Both the position numbers and the translations under genes were made by a program. Below are positions 10,401 to 16,271 of a DNA stretch of 16,271 nucleotides, piece by piece. The DNA is from Verrucomicrobiaceae bacterium (GTDB taxonomy: Bacteria > Verrucomicrobiota > Verrucomicrobiia > Verrucomicrobiales > Verrucomicrobiaceae). How positions within the stretch are numbered: the first letter of the stretch is position 1; each line of letters starts with the position of its first letter. Location of the stretch: NCBI GenBank assembly GCA_947463285.1, contig CANHTV010000029.1:1-16271 (forward strand), read 5' to 3'. The notes under the pieces were generated by a model. It was not told where the DNA came from and did not search any database. It saw only the letters and a list, made by a program, of their open reading frames with translations.

Positions 10401-10401
10401 A
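4492..10401 (+). CDS. Exported bacterial alpha-2-macroglobulin with thioester
   Basis: A 1969-residue periplasmic protease trap. A type I signal peptide (about 1-26, ending TNA-A) is present; the only nearby Cys (14) is not in a proper lipobox, so unlike E. coli YfhM it is probably not a lipoprotein. Domains in order: N-terminal region to about 530; macroglobulin domains including the A2M_N signature DRPLYRPGD at 634-642; an acidic loop at 807-824; bait-region domain about 1004-1150; YAVDEGVL at 1161-1168; the A2M core domain from about 1230; and the thioester motif GCAEQ with Cys1471 and Gln1474. The alpha-alpha thioester domain follows, interrupted by a Pro/Lys/Ala stretch at 1642-1675, then a C-terminal beta domain. 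By family knowledge, cleavage of the bait region by a foreign protease exposes the thioester, which covalently captures it. No penicillin-binding protein 1C gene lies beside it. The start is supported by the signal peptide and an in-frame upstream stop. Confidence 0.95.
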   Translation: MKTSARSGLFSALCLTAALPLSLTNAAPTSTKAEAPLTKEPALEATFTMNPAELSPESTIELVFPTPMITKERVGSAEADSPLVSVPALRGSFQWVSSRSGHFKLAEAPKFSASYDFALRKDLKDLEGKSLSTETLASVTSAQFRLIDQSPKWFDSDDAMRRPKFLFEFNDNVSLSSAETSVSFVSEKPALKVMAKVCHATGKDFERNTSPQATWAEEIAKVSPSLTETATRLSALVVEPAEALPVAEKWHLQIATTLTNASGHDSIAQGDDIELGSVRPFNVREISGHTPFDDSYYIDIDFNKVLLPARDEVWKDEEVAAYAQKIATNVHVEPDVEVKAEIFNRTLRLKGAFALTTPYRVVVEPNIESGDGLKLEKISEEEVSFTPNPPYVAAPAFVRAQLADGGGSFEIAAANVREVRVRVKKLNGPELLQALEKYDEYDTKFYQNEKKTESYQPAAFDQYAGTSIFERRFPVQKPLDRSEIITLNWKEILAGVAVGPLFIEMEGIAADDIMDKGVVTQSLVQFTDLGIMQKSNGRETLVFITSLKTAKPVAGVRLTMVDDEQKLIGYADTDANGIAVMKGDNPALVLAEKEGDCTAIRTNESGINGAIPYDIPTAWDNVWQPTHRTFVFSDRPLYRPGDLAHFKAHTRTRVGDSLQLSTEPQKARLTIRDPRYRTILDKEITFSASGSWADDLKLPEGPMGWYSLGIQFAAETEGEDAENSGSYSFRIDDYKPNTFEVKLDATKLDIQPDRMKLPLSANYFMGKSLSRAKIAWTASSMREFTTPKGFEDYHFGEAPPSAHYGKDRDADGYYDDSNDEEEGEWWVNGDLTMDDDGTAILEMPMPPPDRAALPQQVRVNAEVTDINQQTISTATEFEVPGAEFILGLKGPAFFSIVGQETGIEIVSIDSQGRPAAGSVNVEIKIERQEYHTLKVATAGGGTTTKDQVILREELKQTASLEAPTAGSAPSLNIPFKPAHGGLYFLTAEALDGQGKKVLSRLPIYVIGGNEFPWAMEDGSHIHLQPEKSSLKPGEEAVIVVKTPIAGTALVSVERNAVHRHFVTQISPENPVIHVPMTEAEAPNAFVSVILMRGSDASPKTHKMPEYKIGYCQLKVESKTKELSIAITPNKAEVKPAESVEISAIVTDHQGKAVGGSEVTLYAVDEGVLSLMKHETPDPSAFFHEDMPLAINNYTSLDDLLPEEIAARERGNKGFLIGGGGDENEAPITLRKNFIATPLWLASGLTNESGKVTISVTAPDNLTRYRIMAVAVGGADLFGSGESAFKINKPLMIEPVVPRFARLGDETLLKAVLHNTTPNEGEVEVTLELDATADFIREQRFFIPASIQAPEDPKRWKQKVTLKANETSVVAFPVVFNQLGTAQWKWSTRTITWNGAELSDGTVSSLEVTHPVPEFREVRYARLGGDVIENLAAQVNPTLLEGQGTMAVSVSTSRLYETRDALEYILEYPYGCAEQTTSATVPWLVLGSYQSLFPELLSAEKTKAAVQKGVNRLLTMTTDEGGLAYWPGGTEPSYWASAYGGFLLMRARDSGVNVPPEVIDRLLGYLSKKLRGLEEEKDLYKITDSAFALYTLAKGKKAEPAYQNLLHAKRDRLPEAARLYTALAMCLSDAPDQQIKEMLGWKPPAPPAPPEKKPASKAKTKAKKTSPAPALAVTSPAWSHWAGNAANKGLRLIAYTHLGLTQDAEALTKSLLQSRNGRGEWGNTFANAWTLTGLAAYERSLKKSAEPLVAKVFWDAQKAELTVPAHPGSAKVSFDLNSKLSAAPLKIELPAGREVFSRLDARSHAQAREFKGENKGYVIERLYEKLLPDGSTSEASDLRVGDMVVISLTLDIGGGDRYLAINDPLPSVLEAINPEFESQNARSADQLPEGIEAWFCDHREIRADRALFFTDYAPQKGKFQLRYLARAIAEGDTIAPPARIEAMYQPNKYGLSPTQHLRTLPSGDGRVAGK

Positions 10402-10481
10402 ACGTTCCGCAGGATAAGATCAGTTAACCTTCTTCGTGATCATCAAAAGATCGCAGGAGTGGACGTGTGCTGAAGCTTTGG

Positions 10482-10534
10482 AAAAAAACCACCTTGAGAA
10501 ATCAAAAAAACCAGGTGACACGAGGTATAAAAAA
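10482..10534. other. Three A-tracts in the convergent gap
   Basis: A7 runs at 10482-10488 and 10504-10510 (each followed by CC) and an A6 run at 10529-10534 lie 22 and about 25 bases apart, close to two helical turns each. This could give curved DNA between the convergent macroglobulin and cytochrome genes. The last tract is also the T tract of the minus-strand terminator. The rest of the 196-base gap 10402-10597 shows no gene. Confidence 0.35.
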
Positions 10535-10557
10535 GGGCTGCTTTTCAGCAGCCCTTT
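10529..10557 (-). terminator. Intrinsic terminator of the small cytochrome gene, possibly bidirectional
   Basis: The arms 10532-10542 (AAAGGGCTGCT) and 10547-10557 (AGCAGCCCTTT) form a perfect 11-bp stem with a 4-base loop. On the minus strand the stem ends in a T6 tract (complement of 10529-10534), 41 bases past the cytochrome stop codon. Read on the plus strand it has only a short T run, so it may also stop macroglobulin transcripts, less efficiently. Confidence 0.88.
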
Positions 10558-10597
10558 AGTGTTGTTGGTGTTGTTGCTGGGAGAATGGGTGCCGATG

Positions 10598-10963
10598 TTA
10601 TTCGGGCTTGTGCTCGCTGTGACAGGCTTTGCAGTTGCTGGCTTTTTTAAATTCTTCAGCACCGGCTGCATCACCACCTTGGATCTTCTTCAGTGAGGCA
10701 ATCACGGCCTGGCACTTTTTGACCCAGTCGGCTTTTTCTCCGCGAGGTGGCGCTTCTTTGCACATGGCCTGATAGGCGGTGAGAAGCTCGGCGATCTGCT
10801 CGGTGCTGGCCTTTCCGTTGGCTACGATTTTACAGACTGGGTCCTGGCCCTTGGGCGCTTTGTGATATTTCTTCATGGCGTCTTCGATGACTTCGGAGGC
10901 GAAGACGCTGCTGGTGCAGATGACAACCAGGACAAGGAGGAGATGGAGGGGGCTTTTCTTCAT
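10598..10963 (-). CDS. Small exported cytochrome c with C-terminal CxxCH
   Basis: A 121-residue protein with a signal peptide (Lys2-Lys3, hydrophobic 7-20, likely cleavage after VFA at about residue 22). The mature part is helical and rich in Lys and Ala and ends with one haem-attachment motif, CKACH at 111-115, only six residues from the C-terminus. A single haem site at the end of a short helical protein resembles class II cytochromes (cytochrome c'/c556 fold); similar short proteins are, to my recollection, common in Verrucomicrobia. Three further cysteines (44, 68, 84) are unusual for an exported monohaem cytochrome and could form a disulfide. No redox partner is adjacent. It is the last minus-strand gene before a strong terminator, 146 bases after hrpB, so it may have its own promoter. 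ATG 10963 is chosen for the signal peptide; no clear ribosome site is seen. Confidence 0.85.
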   Translation of the reverse strand: MKKSPLHLLLVLVVICTSSVFASEVIEDAMKKYHKAPKGQDPVCKIVANGKASTEQIAELLTAYQAMCKEAPPRGEKADWVKKCQAVIASLKKIQGGDAAGAEEFKKASNCKACHSEHKPE

Positions 10964-11042
10964 GTTTCGATGGGTGACGAAGTGTTTGAATAATAATCTC
11001 GCTGAGCGAGGCCGCTGTTTTACTCAATGAAGGTGAAGTTTG

Positions 11043-11061
11043 TCACGCCTCGAATGCGTGA
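11043..11061. repeat. Short inverted repeat between hrpB and the cytochrome gene
   Basis: TCACGC (11043-11048) and GCGTGA (11056-11061) form a perfect 6-bp stem with a 7-base loop and no adjacent T tract on either strand, so it is not a typical terminator. A second dispersed pair, GGTGACG at 10973-10979 and CGTCACC at 11063-11069, flanks the cytochrome leader. They could be operator half-sites or chance. Confidence 0.25.
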
Positions 11062-11109
11062 GCGTCACCTTTATTTCAAAAGCAGTATGAAATGCATCAT
11101 TACCGAAAC

Positions 11110-13662
11110 TCAGCGCCATTCGTGGCGAGGATAACGTCCGCGTAATTGAGTGCGCACAGCAGGGTAGCTTTCCCTCCAAAAACGCCCCAGATCGCCGGTT
11201 GTCTGGATGGGCCGCTGAGCTGGTGAAAGCAGGTGTACTGTGACGATGATGCGCCCTCCAGCGACCTTAGGGTTTTCATTCACATCATACAACTGCTGGA
11301 GCACGACACTAACGCTGGGCGGCTGCTTTTCGTCATAGACGATGCGGGCGGTCTTGCCGTTTTTGAGGTTTAATCGCTCAGGGGCATAACGCTCAAGAAG
11401 ATCACGCTGAGCATGACTGAGCCACTGATGCAGAGCTGGGAAAACGTCTTTGTCCTTCAGCTGACGATAGGCGGTGGATCCATGACAAACCTGCTCGATG
11501 ATGATGCGCCGGTCATCCTCGGTGATGGCAGAGATTTCCAACTCGGGCATCCATTTAGCGAGACAATTCACGCGGGTGATCCACTGCTCAACGCGCTCGT
11601 TCCAAAGCGTAAGATTCAGCCGACCTGCAATGACTTCATCGGCGAGCAAGGTGGCGGCAGTATTGGCATCGGGCTCACCTTTTTCACGACTGCTGAGCAC
11701 AAGACTGCGAAAGCGTTGCTCCTCCAGATTCATGACGCGGCGGTTGGTAGCATCATACTGCGCGCGGTGTGCACTGACGAGATCTTGAGGGAAAAGCTCC
11801 CGCAGCCATTCCTCCTCGACTCGGGTGACGAGGTTCATCTGCACGGTCAGCGCTTTGCCCTGAACCTCGGTGATCTCGGATGCAACGAGCAGGCGCGGCG
11901 GCTTGATGTGGGCGTCTTTGCCGAGGTGACCGCTGTAGCCACCCGCCACTCGATAAATGCGGCTACCGCTGCTGGTCTCGACACCCAGGTGATCACTGAA
12001 GGCGGCAAGCAGTGTTTTCGCCAGGGCTTCAGGCGCAGCCACTTCATCATTCACGGTTAGGCCAGCACGCTGAGAGAGCCTAAGAAACTGGTCGTAACTG
12101 CGGGCAGCCTCGCGGGCAGACATGGCATGGATGTTCAGCGGAGCACAGGCTTGGGGATCAAAGTTCAGCGCATCAGCACGAATGAAGGCCCGCAACAAAG
12201 CCTGGAATTCGGAGAGGTCTCCAGGCTCCCAGAAGTCTTCGTTTTTATGCGATGCCTGATTTTTTCCGACCATGAGAATCTCGCGCCCTTGAGCGAGTGC
12301 GGCACACATGGCAGCCTCGCGCACGCAGCCGTTTTCGGAAGCTGCCAGCAGCATCCGGGCAAAGCGTGGATGCGTGGGAAAGGCGGACATTTTTAGTCCG
12401 ACAGCGGTAAGCCTGCCCGCCGCGATGGCACCCAGATCATGGAGCAGGCTTTCGGCACGTTTAAGTCCGGCCTCGGCTGGTTTCTCGAACCACTCGATCT
12501 CCAGACGTGCTTTGTCCGAGGCGACGTGCAGGGCGAGGAGCGCCTCGCTCAGTTCCAGACGAGAGATTTCGGGCAGCTCACTTTCAGCCCGGTGCAGGTG
12601 CTCGCGCTCCGCCCACAGCCTGACCGCGATGCCCGGACCGAGACGCCCGGCACGTCCTGCGCGCTGCTCAGCACTGGCACGGCTGATTTTTTGAATGGTC
12701 AGCGTATTGATGCCCCGCCGTGGGTCATAGCTGGCGATGCGGGCTAGTCCGGCATCGACGACGGCACGGATGCCTTCGATGGTGAGGGAGGTCTCCGCAA
12801 CGTTGGTGCTGACGATGATCTTGGGCTGTTCTCCGGGTGTGACTGCAGCGTCCTGATCTTGCGGCGTCATTTCTCCATGGAGTGAGACGATGCGCCTGCC
12901 ACGAGCAAAGCTACGCCCCTGGAGGGCAGTCATGGTTTTGCGAATCTCATAAGCACCGGGCATGAACACGAGGATGTCTCCCTGACTACCAAGCTCTGAA
13001 GCGAGTATCTCGCAGGCGCGTGCGGCCTGCTCCCAAACGGGCTCGACTTCATTGCCACGAACCGTGCGGTTTTGAATCGGTGCCTGATAACGTGTCTCGA
13101 CGGGAAAGGTGCGGCCCTGAGATTCCAGAAGCTCCACCGGCTGCATGAAATCACGCAGAGGTCCGGGCACAAGCGTCGCCGACATGACGATGATCTTTAA
13201 ATCCGGCCTGCGTGCCCGCTGTAAAGCACGAGCCCAGGCTAGAACGAGATCGCCATCCAAATGTCGCTCGTGAAATTCATCAATGACGATGCAGCCCACC
13301 TTCGCCAGTTCGGGGTCTTCCATAAGCTGACGAAGCATGACGCCTTCGGTCACATAGACGAGTCTGGTTTCACGAGAGGTGACATTATCAAACCGCACTT
13401 GATAGCCCACCTCTGCACCGAGTCGTCCGTTGCGCTCGCGCGAGACGCGCTGCGCCAGCATTCGTGCCGCGATACGGCGCGGTTGCAGTACGATGCAGCG
13501 CTGCCCGTCTTTGAGGATGCCGGAGTCCAACACGAACTGCGGCACCTGGGTGGACTTGCCGGAGCCGGTGGGGGCTTTGATCAGCAGATTCGGCACCTGG
13601 GGATCATGCAGACAGGTGAGTACGGCATCACGGATCTCAAAGATGGGCAGAGACGAAGACAT
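11110..13662 (-). CDS. hrpB: ATP-dependent helicase HrpB
   Basis: An 850-residue cytoplasmic DEAH/RHA-type superfamily 2 helicase. Visible motifs in order: Walker A APTGSGKST at 30-38; LQPRRIAA at 59-66; Walker B DEFHER at 128-133, the DEFH form typical of HrpB rather than DEAH; SAT at 161-163; NVAETSLTI at 287-295; and QRAGRAGR at 333-340. The helicase-associated HA2 region and the HrpB C-terminal domain follow, the latter ending in GRYPRHEWR. HrpB has ATP-dependent RNA helicase motifs, but its physiological role is poorly defined in most bacteria. The protein stops right after the YPxHxW motif, whereas the enterobacterial protein continues for roughly 15-20 residues. The gene begins 24 bases after the aminopeptidase stop codon and probably shares its transcript. 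ATG 13662 lies 29 residues before Walker A, as expected. No strong Shine-Dalgarno is seen. Confidence 0.95.
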   Translation of the reverse strand: MSSSLPIFEIRDAVLTCLHDPQVPNLLIKAPTGSGKSTQVPQFVLDSGILKDGQRCIVLQPRRIAARMLAQRVSRERNGRLGAEVGYQVRFDNVTSRETRLVYVTEGVMLRQLMEDPELAKVGCIVIDEFHERHLDGDLVLAWARALQRARRPDLKIIVMSATLVPGPLRDFMQPVELLESQGRTFPVETRYQAPIQNRTVRGNEVEPVWEQAARACEILASELGSQGDILVFMPGAYEIRKTMTALQGRSFARGRRIVSLHGEMTPQDQDAAVTPGEQPKIIVSTNVAETSLTIEGIRAVVDAGLARIASYDPRRGINTLTIQKISRASAEQRAGRAGRLGPGIAVRLWAEREHLHRAESELPEISRLELSEALLALHVASDKARLEIEWFEKPAEAGLKRAESLLHDLGAIAAGRLTAVGLKMSAFPTHPRFARMLLAASENGCVREAAMCAALAQGREILMVGKNQASHKNEDFWEPGDLSEFQALLRAFIRADALNFDPQACAPLNIHAMSAREAARSYDQFLRLSQRAGLTVNDEVAAPEALAKTLLAAFSDHLGVETSSGSRIYRVAGGYSGHLGKDAHIKPPRLLVASEITEVQGKALTVQMNLVTRVEEEWLRELFPQDLVSAHRAQYDATNRRVMNLEEQRFRSLVLSSREKGEPDANTAATLLADEVIAGRLNLTLWNERVEQWITRVNCLAKWMPELEISAITEDDRRIIIEQVCHGSTAYRQLKDKDVFPALHQWLSHAQRDLLERYAPERLNLKNGKTARIVYDEKQPPSVSVVLQQLYDVNENPKVAGGRIIVTVHLLSPAQRPIQTTGDLGRFWRESYPAVRTQLRGRYPRHEWR

Positions 13663-13686
13663 GCAGACGACAGCTAGGATGATGGA

Positions 13687-14982
13687 TCAGGCTTTTTCCT
13701 GCATGAGTGCCTCGATCTCATCTGCCTCGATCGGAATGGAGGCCATCAAGTCGATGTTACGATCCTGGCCAATGAGGACGTTGTTTTCCAGACGCACGCC
13801 GAGATTCTCCTCACGGATGTAAATGCCGGGCTCGATGGTGAAGACCATGCCTGCGTGGACGGGCTTCCACATGTGACCGACGTCATGCACATCAATGCCG
13901 AGAGGATGGCTGGTGCCGTGAGGAAAGTACTTTTTATACAGTGGCTTTTCAGGGTCCTGTTTCTCCACCGCATCACGATCTAGGAGCCCGAGTCTGATCA
14001 ATTCAGAAGTCATCATCTTGCCAACCTCCTCCTGATATTCGCGGATGATGACACCTGGACGGAGGATTTTCCGACACTCCTGAAACACACGCAGTACAGC
14101 ATCATAAACCTGACGCTGACGCGGACTAAAGCGGCCATTGACCGGGATGGTGCGGGTGAGGTCGGCGTTGTAGTTGCCGTAGTTCGCAGCCACATCCAGC
14201 AGCAGCATCTCGCCATCCTGACACTGACAATGATTGGTGATGTAATGCAGCACGCAGGCATTGGCGCCGCTGCCGATGATGGGTGTGTAGGCAAAGCCAC
14301 GCCCGCGCTGACGGATGAATTCGTGAGACAGCTCGGCCTCGATTTCAAACTCATGCACACCTGGTTTTACAAACTTCAGCAAGCGCCTGAATCCAGCCTC
14401 GGTAATGCGGATGGCCTCGCTGAGCGCGCGCAGCTCCTGCGGCTGCTTGATGACACGGAGTTCATGCATGAGCGGTGCCAAGCGGCGGTAATCATGCAGC
14501 GGATATTCCTGCTGGCAGCGGCGGGTGAATCGTGTCTCGCGTGTCTCTGTCGGGCAGGTCGCACGCGGATGCTCGTTGGAGTTTAGATAAACCTGGGCGG
14601 CCTGACACATGACACTGCGAAACTGGACCTCGAAGTCCTGCAACCAATGCACACGCTGGATGCCGGAGCGCTCCGTGGCCTGAGCCTGGGTGAGTTTTTC
14701 GCCCTCCCAGACCGCGATCAGTTCACTGGTCTCGCGAACAAAAAGCATTTCACGCTGCTTTGGATCTGCCGCATCGGGGAATAAGACGAGGATGGACTCC
14801 TCCTGGTCGATACCACTGAGGTAAAAGAGGTCGCTGTTTTGCACAAAGCCCAGAGTGCCGTCGGCATTCGTGGGCAGGACATCATTGGAGTGGACGATCA
14901 CCACCGAACCCGCAGGCAGGTTTTGATAAAGACGTTGGCGATTCGTGATGTAGAGGTCGGCAGGCAGGGGCTGGTAGCGCAT
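13687..14982 (-). CDS. pepP: Xaa-Pro aminopeptidase (M24B, PepP type)
   Basis: A 431-residue cytoplasmic dinuclear metallopeptidase that removes N-terminal residues preceding proline. The N-terminal AMP_N domain includes QNSDLFYLSGI at 48-58. The pita-bread catalytic domain shows all five metal ligands: Asp263 (LLLDVAANYG), Asp274 (NADLTRT), His359 (HGTSHPLG), Glu384 (TIEPGIY) and Glu399 (VRLENN). The catalytic-type His246 (VLHYI) and His366 (VHDVGH) are also present. The Glu384-Glu399 spacing is shorter than in E. coli PepP. I chose ATG 14982 because MRYQPLPADLY lines up best with the start of the family. ATG 15012 and TTG 15018 give 10 or 12 more residues and cannot be excluded, since none has a good ribosome site. 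The frame lies between the FAD dehydrogenase and hrpB with short gaps, so it is probably in the same operon. Confidence 0.93.
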   Translation of the reverse strand: MRYQPLPADLYITNRQRLYQNLPAGSVVIVHSNDVLPTNADGTLGFVQNSDLFYLSGIDQEESILVLFPDAADPKQREMLFVRETSELIAVWEGEKLTQAQATERSGIQRVHWLQDFEVQFRSVMCQAAQVYLNSNEHPRATCPTETRETRFTRRCQQEYPLHDYRRLAPLMHELRVIKQPQELRALSEAIRITEAGFRRLLKFVKPGVHEFEIEAELSHEFIRQRGRGFAYTPIIGSGANACVLHYITNHCQCQDGEMLLLDVAANYGNYNADLTRTIPVNGRFSPRQRQVYDAVLRVFQECRKILRPGVIIREYQEEVGKMMTSELIRLGLLDRDAVEKQDPEKPLYKKYFPHGTSHPLGIDVHDVGHMWKPVHAGMVFTIEPGIYIREENLGVRLENNVLIGQDRNIDLMASIPIEADEIEALMQEKA

Positions 14983-15031
14983 GGCGGCGCAATGGAGCGC
15001 TTCCGCGTTCATGCGCAAATCAATGCTGCAA

Positions 15032-16271
15032 TCACATGGCTTTAAGCACGGCCTCGGCCACTCTCATGCCATCTGCGGCCGCTGAGATGATGCCTCCGGC
15101 ATAGCCTGCGCCTTCGCCAGCTGGATAAAAGTTTTTTAGTCCGGTGGAGACGAGTGTCTCAGGATCACGAGGCAGGCGGATGGGCGCGGAACTGCGAGTC
15201 TCTGCGGCAGTCAGAACGGCGTCTTCCAAACGATAGCCGGGTAGTTTTTTCGCGATCTGCGGAATGGCCAGCTGAAGCGTGGCAGTGACGTATTCAGGCA
15301 GGCATTCACGGACATCAGACCACACGACACCGGGCTCGTAGGAGGGCTTCACACCTCCCTGCCCTGTCGAGGCCTTGCCTGCGAGAAAATCCCCCAGGAG
15401 CTGGGCTGGCGCATGATAATTATTGCCGCCGAGACGGAAAGCAGCACGCTCGATCTGGCGCTGAAATTCAATGCCAGCGAGCGGATGCTTTTCAGCCCCG
15501 TAATCCTCAGGGCGGATATCGACCATGAAGCCGCTGTTCGCATTCGCCTCTTCACGGGCGTAGCTGCTCATGCCATTGGTAACGACCATGCCTGGCTCTG
15601 AACCTGCGGCGACGACCAGCCCACCGGGACACATGCAGAAGCTGTAGGCAGCGCGCCCTGTCGGACAATGGGCGACGAATTTATAGGGCGCTGAGCCGAG
15701 CCGGTTATGACCTGCCCATTTGCCATAAAGCATCTTGTCCACCAGACGCTGCGGATGCTCGATGCGGACGCCGACCGAGAACGGCTTGGCTTCAAAAGGC
15801 ACCGAATGCCGATGCAGCATCTCAAAGGTGTCGCGGCTGCTGTGACCGATGGCGAAAATGATGGGCGCGCCTTCGATCACGGAACCATCGGCAAGCAAGA
15901 CGGCACGCATGGCACCATCTTCGATAATGACATCGCTAACTCGCGCGCCGAAACGCACCTCACCACCGAGTGAGATGATTTCCTCACGAATATGGCGGAC
16001 GACCTTGATCAGCCGGTCTGTTCCGATGTGAGGACGGGCTTTGATGAGGATGTCTTCAGGAGCACCTGCCACGACCATTTCCTTCAAAAGCCAGGGAATA
16101 CGATGCTCACGATCTCGGATCTGCGTGTACAGCTTACCATCTGAGAAAGTGCCCGCGCCACCTTCGCCAAACTGGACGTTAGATTCAGGATTAAAGTCCC
16201 AGCCACGACGCCAGAAGCCAGTCACATCACGAGCGCGATCTCCAGCCGCCTTACCACGCTCCAGCAGGATC
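15032..16271 (-). CDS. COG2509-type FAD-dependent dehydrogenase, N-terminus outside window
   Basis: The minus-strand frame stays open to the right window edge, giving 412 visible codons that end at TGA (15034-15032). GTG at 16225 is internal: the frame continues upstream with ILLERGK, the acidic end of the beta-alpha-beta FAD-binding fold, so the GxGxxG part lies just beyond the window. Visible signatures are ESNVQFGEGGAGTFSDGKL, FAIGHSSRDTF, KPFSVGVRIEHPQ, ETRSSAPIRLPRD and the C-terminal FAD-site sequence YPAGEGAGYAGGIISAAADG. These fit the large uncharacterised 'FAD-dependent dehydrogenase' family COG2509 (roughly 500-550 residues), whose substrate is unknown. CMCPGG and CPTGRAAYSF supply several cysteines near the substrate region. 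It is upstream of pepP and hrpB and is probably a promoter-proximal gene of that operon. Confidence 0.92.
   Translation of the reverse strand, partial: ILLERGKAAGDRARDVTGFWRRGWDFNPESNVQFGEGGAGTFSDGKLYTQIRDREHRIPWLLKEMVVAGAPEDILIKARPHIGTDRLIKVVRHIREEIISLGGEVRFGARVSDVIIEDGAMRAVLLADGSVIEGAPIIFAIGHSSRDTFEMLHRHSVPFEAKPFSVGVRIEHPQRLVDKMLYGKWAGHNRLGSAPYKFVAHCPTGRAAYSFCMCPGGLVVAAGSEPGMVVTNGMSSYAREEANANSGFMVDIRPEDYGAEKHPLAGIEFQRQIERAAFRLGGNNYHAPAQLLGDFLAGKASTGQGGVKPSYEPGVVWSDVRECLPEYVTATLQLAIPQIAKKLPGYRLEDAVLTAAETRSSAPIRLPRDPETLVSTGLKNFYPAGEGAGYAGGIISAAADGMRVAEAVLKAM

Noticed and set aside
10436..10696. Plus-strand 86-residue frame with a hydrophobic segment resembling a membrane protein
   Set aside because: It runs straight through the terminator hairpin at 10529-10557 and overlaps the 3' part of the well supported cytochrome gene on the other strand; the hydrophobic stretch is the complement of Lys/Ala codons and terminator sequence.
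11413..12060. Plus-strand 215-residue open frame
   Set aside because: It is antisense to the HA2 and C-terminal parts of hrpB, with no recognisable motif or independent ribosome site.
16223..16225. GTG 16225 as the true start of the FAD dehydrogenase
   Set aside because: The frame remains open upstream to the window edge and encodes ILLERGK, part of the family's FAD-binding fold, so this codon is internal.
1..16271. CRISPR arrays, tRNA or rRNA genes, insertion sequences, phage or defence genes
   Set aside because: I read both strands and found no regularly spaced repeats, cloverleaf-like sequence, transposase motifs or terminal inverted repeats; the coding frames are fully accounted for by the listed genes.

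Overview
The window looks like a chromosomal segment from the Planctomycetes-Verrucomicrobia-Chlamydiae superphylum, most likely a Verrucomicrobium/Prosthecobacter-type bacterium. The reasons are a DUF1549/DUF1553 multi-cytochrome protein with planctomycete-type CxxCH modules, a small lysine-rich cytochrome c of a kind familiar from Verrucomicrobia, a moderately GC-rich base composition by eye, and the near absence of strong Shine-Dalgarno sequences. This assignment is inferred from protein families. The window has no rRNA or tRNA gene.

Layout. The plus strand (1-10401) carries the 3' end of an unidentified gene; the large secreted DUF1549/DUF1553 cytochrome-Ig protein (346-3207), closed by a strong intrinsic terminator; a DapA-superfamily Schiff-base aldolase/lyase (3267-4313) starting only a few bases beyond that terminator; and a 1969-residue exported alpha-2-macroglobulin with an intact thioester motif (4492-10401). 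A convergent gap (10402-10597) holds an intrinsic terminator placed for the opposite strand. The minus strand (10598-16271) then carries, in order of transcription, a COG2509-type FAD-dependent dehydrogenase (5' end outside the window), an Xaa-Pro aminopeptidase, the HrpB helicase and, after 146 bases, a small exported cytochrome c. The first three are tightly packed and probably form one operon.

How the genes fit together. The window mixes envelope proteins (two exported cytochrome c-type proteins, a periplasmic protease trap) with cytoplasmic housekeeping enzymes (HrpB, PepP, FAD dehydrogenase, aldolase). I see no shared pathway, defence system, mobile element, CRISPR array or secondary-metabolite cluster. 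The best leads are local: the terminator abutting the aldolase start codon, an acidic calcium-loop-like insertion and a Pro/Lys-rich insertion in the macroglobulin, and the apparent lack of the usual pbpC partner beside it. I do not see convincing evidence for an undescribed multi-gene system.
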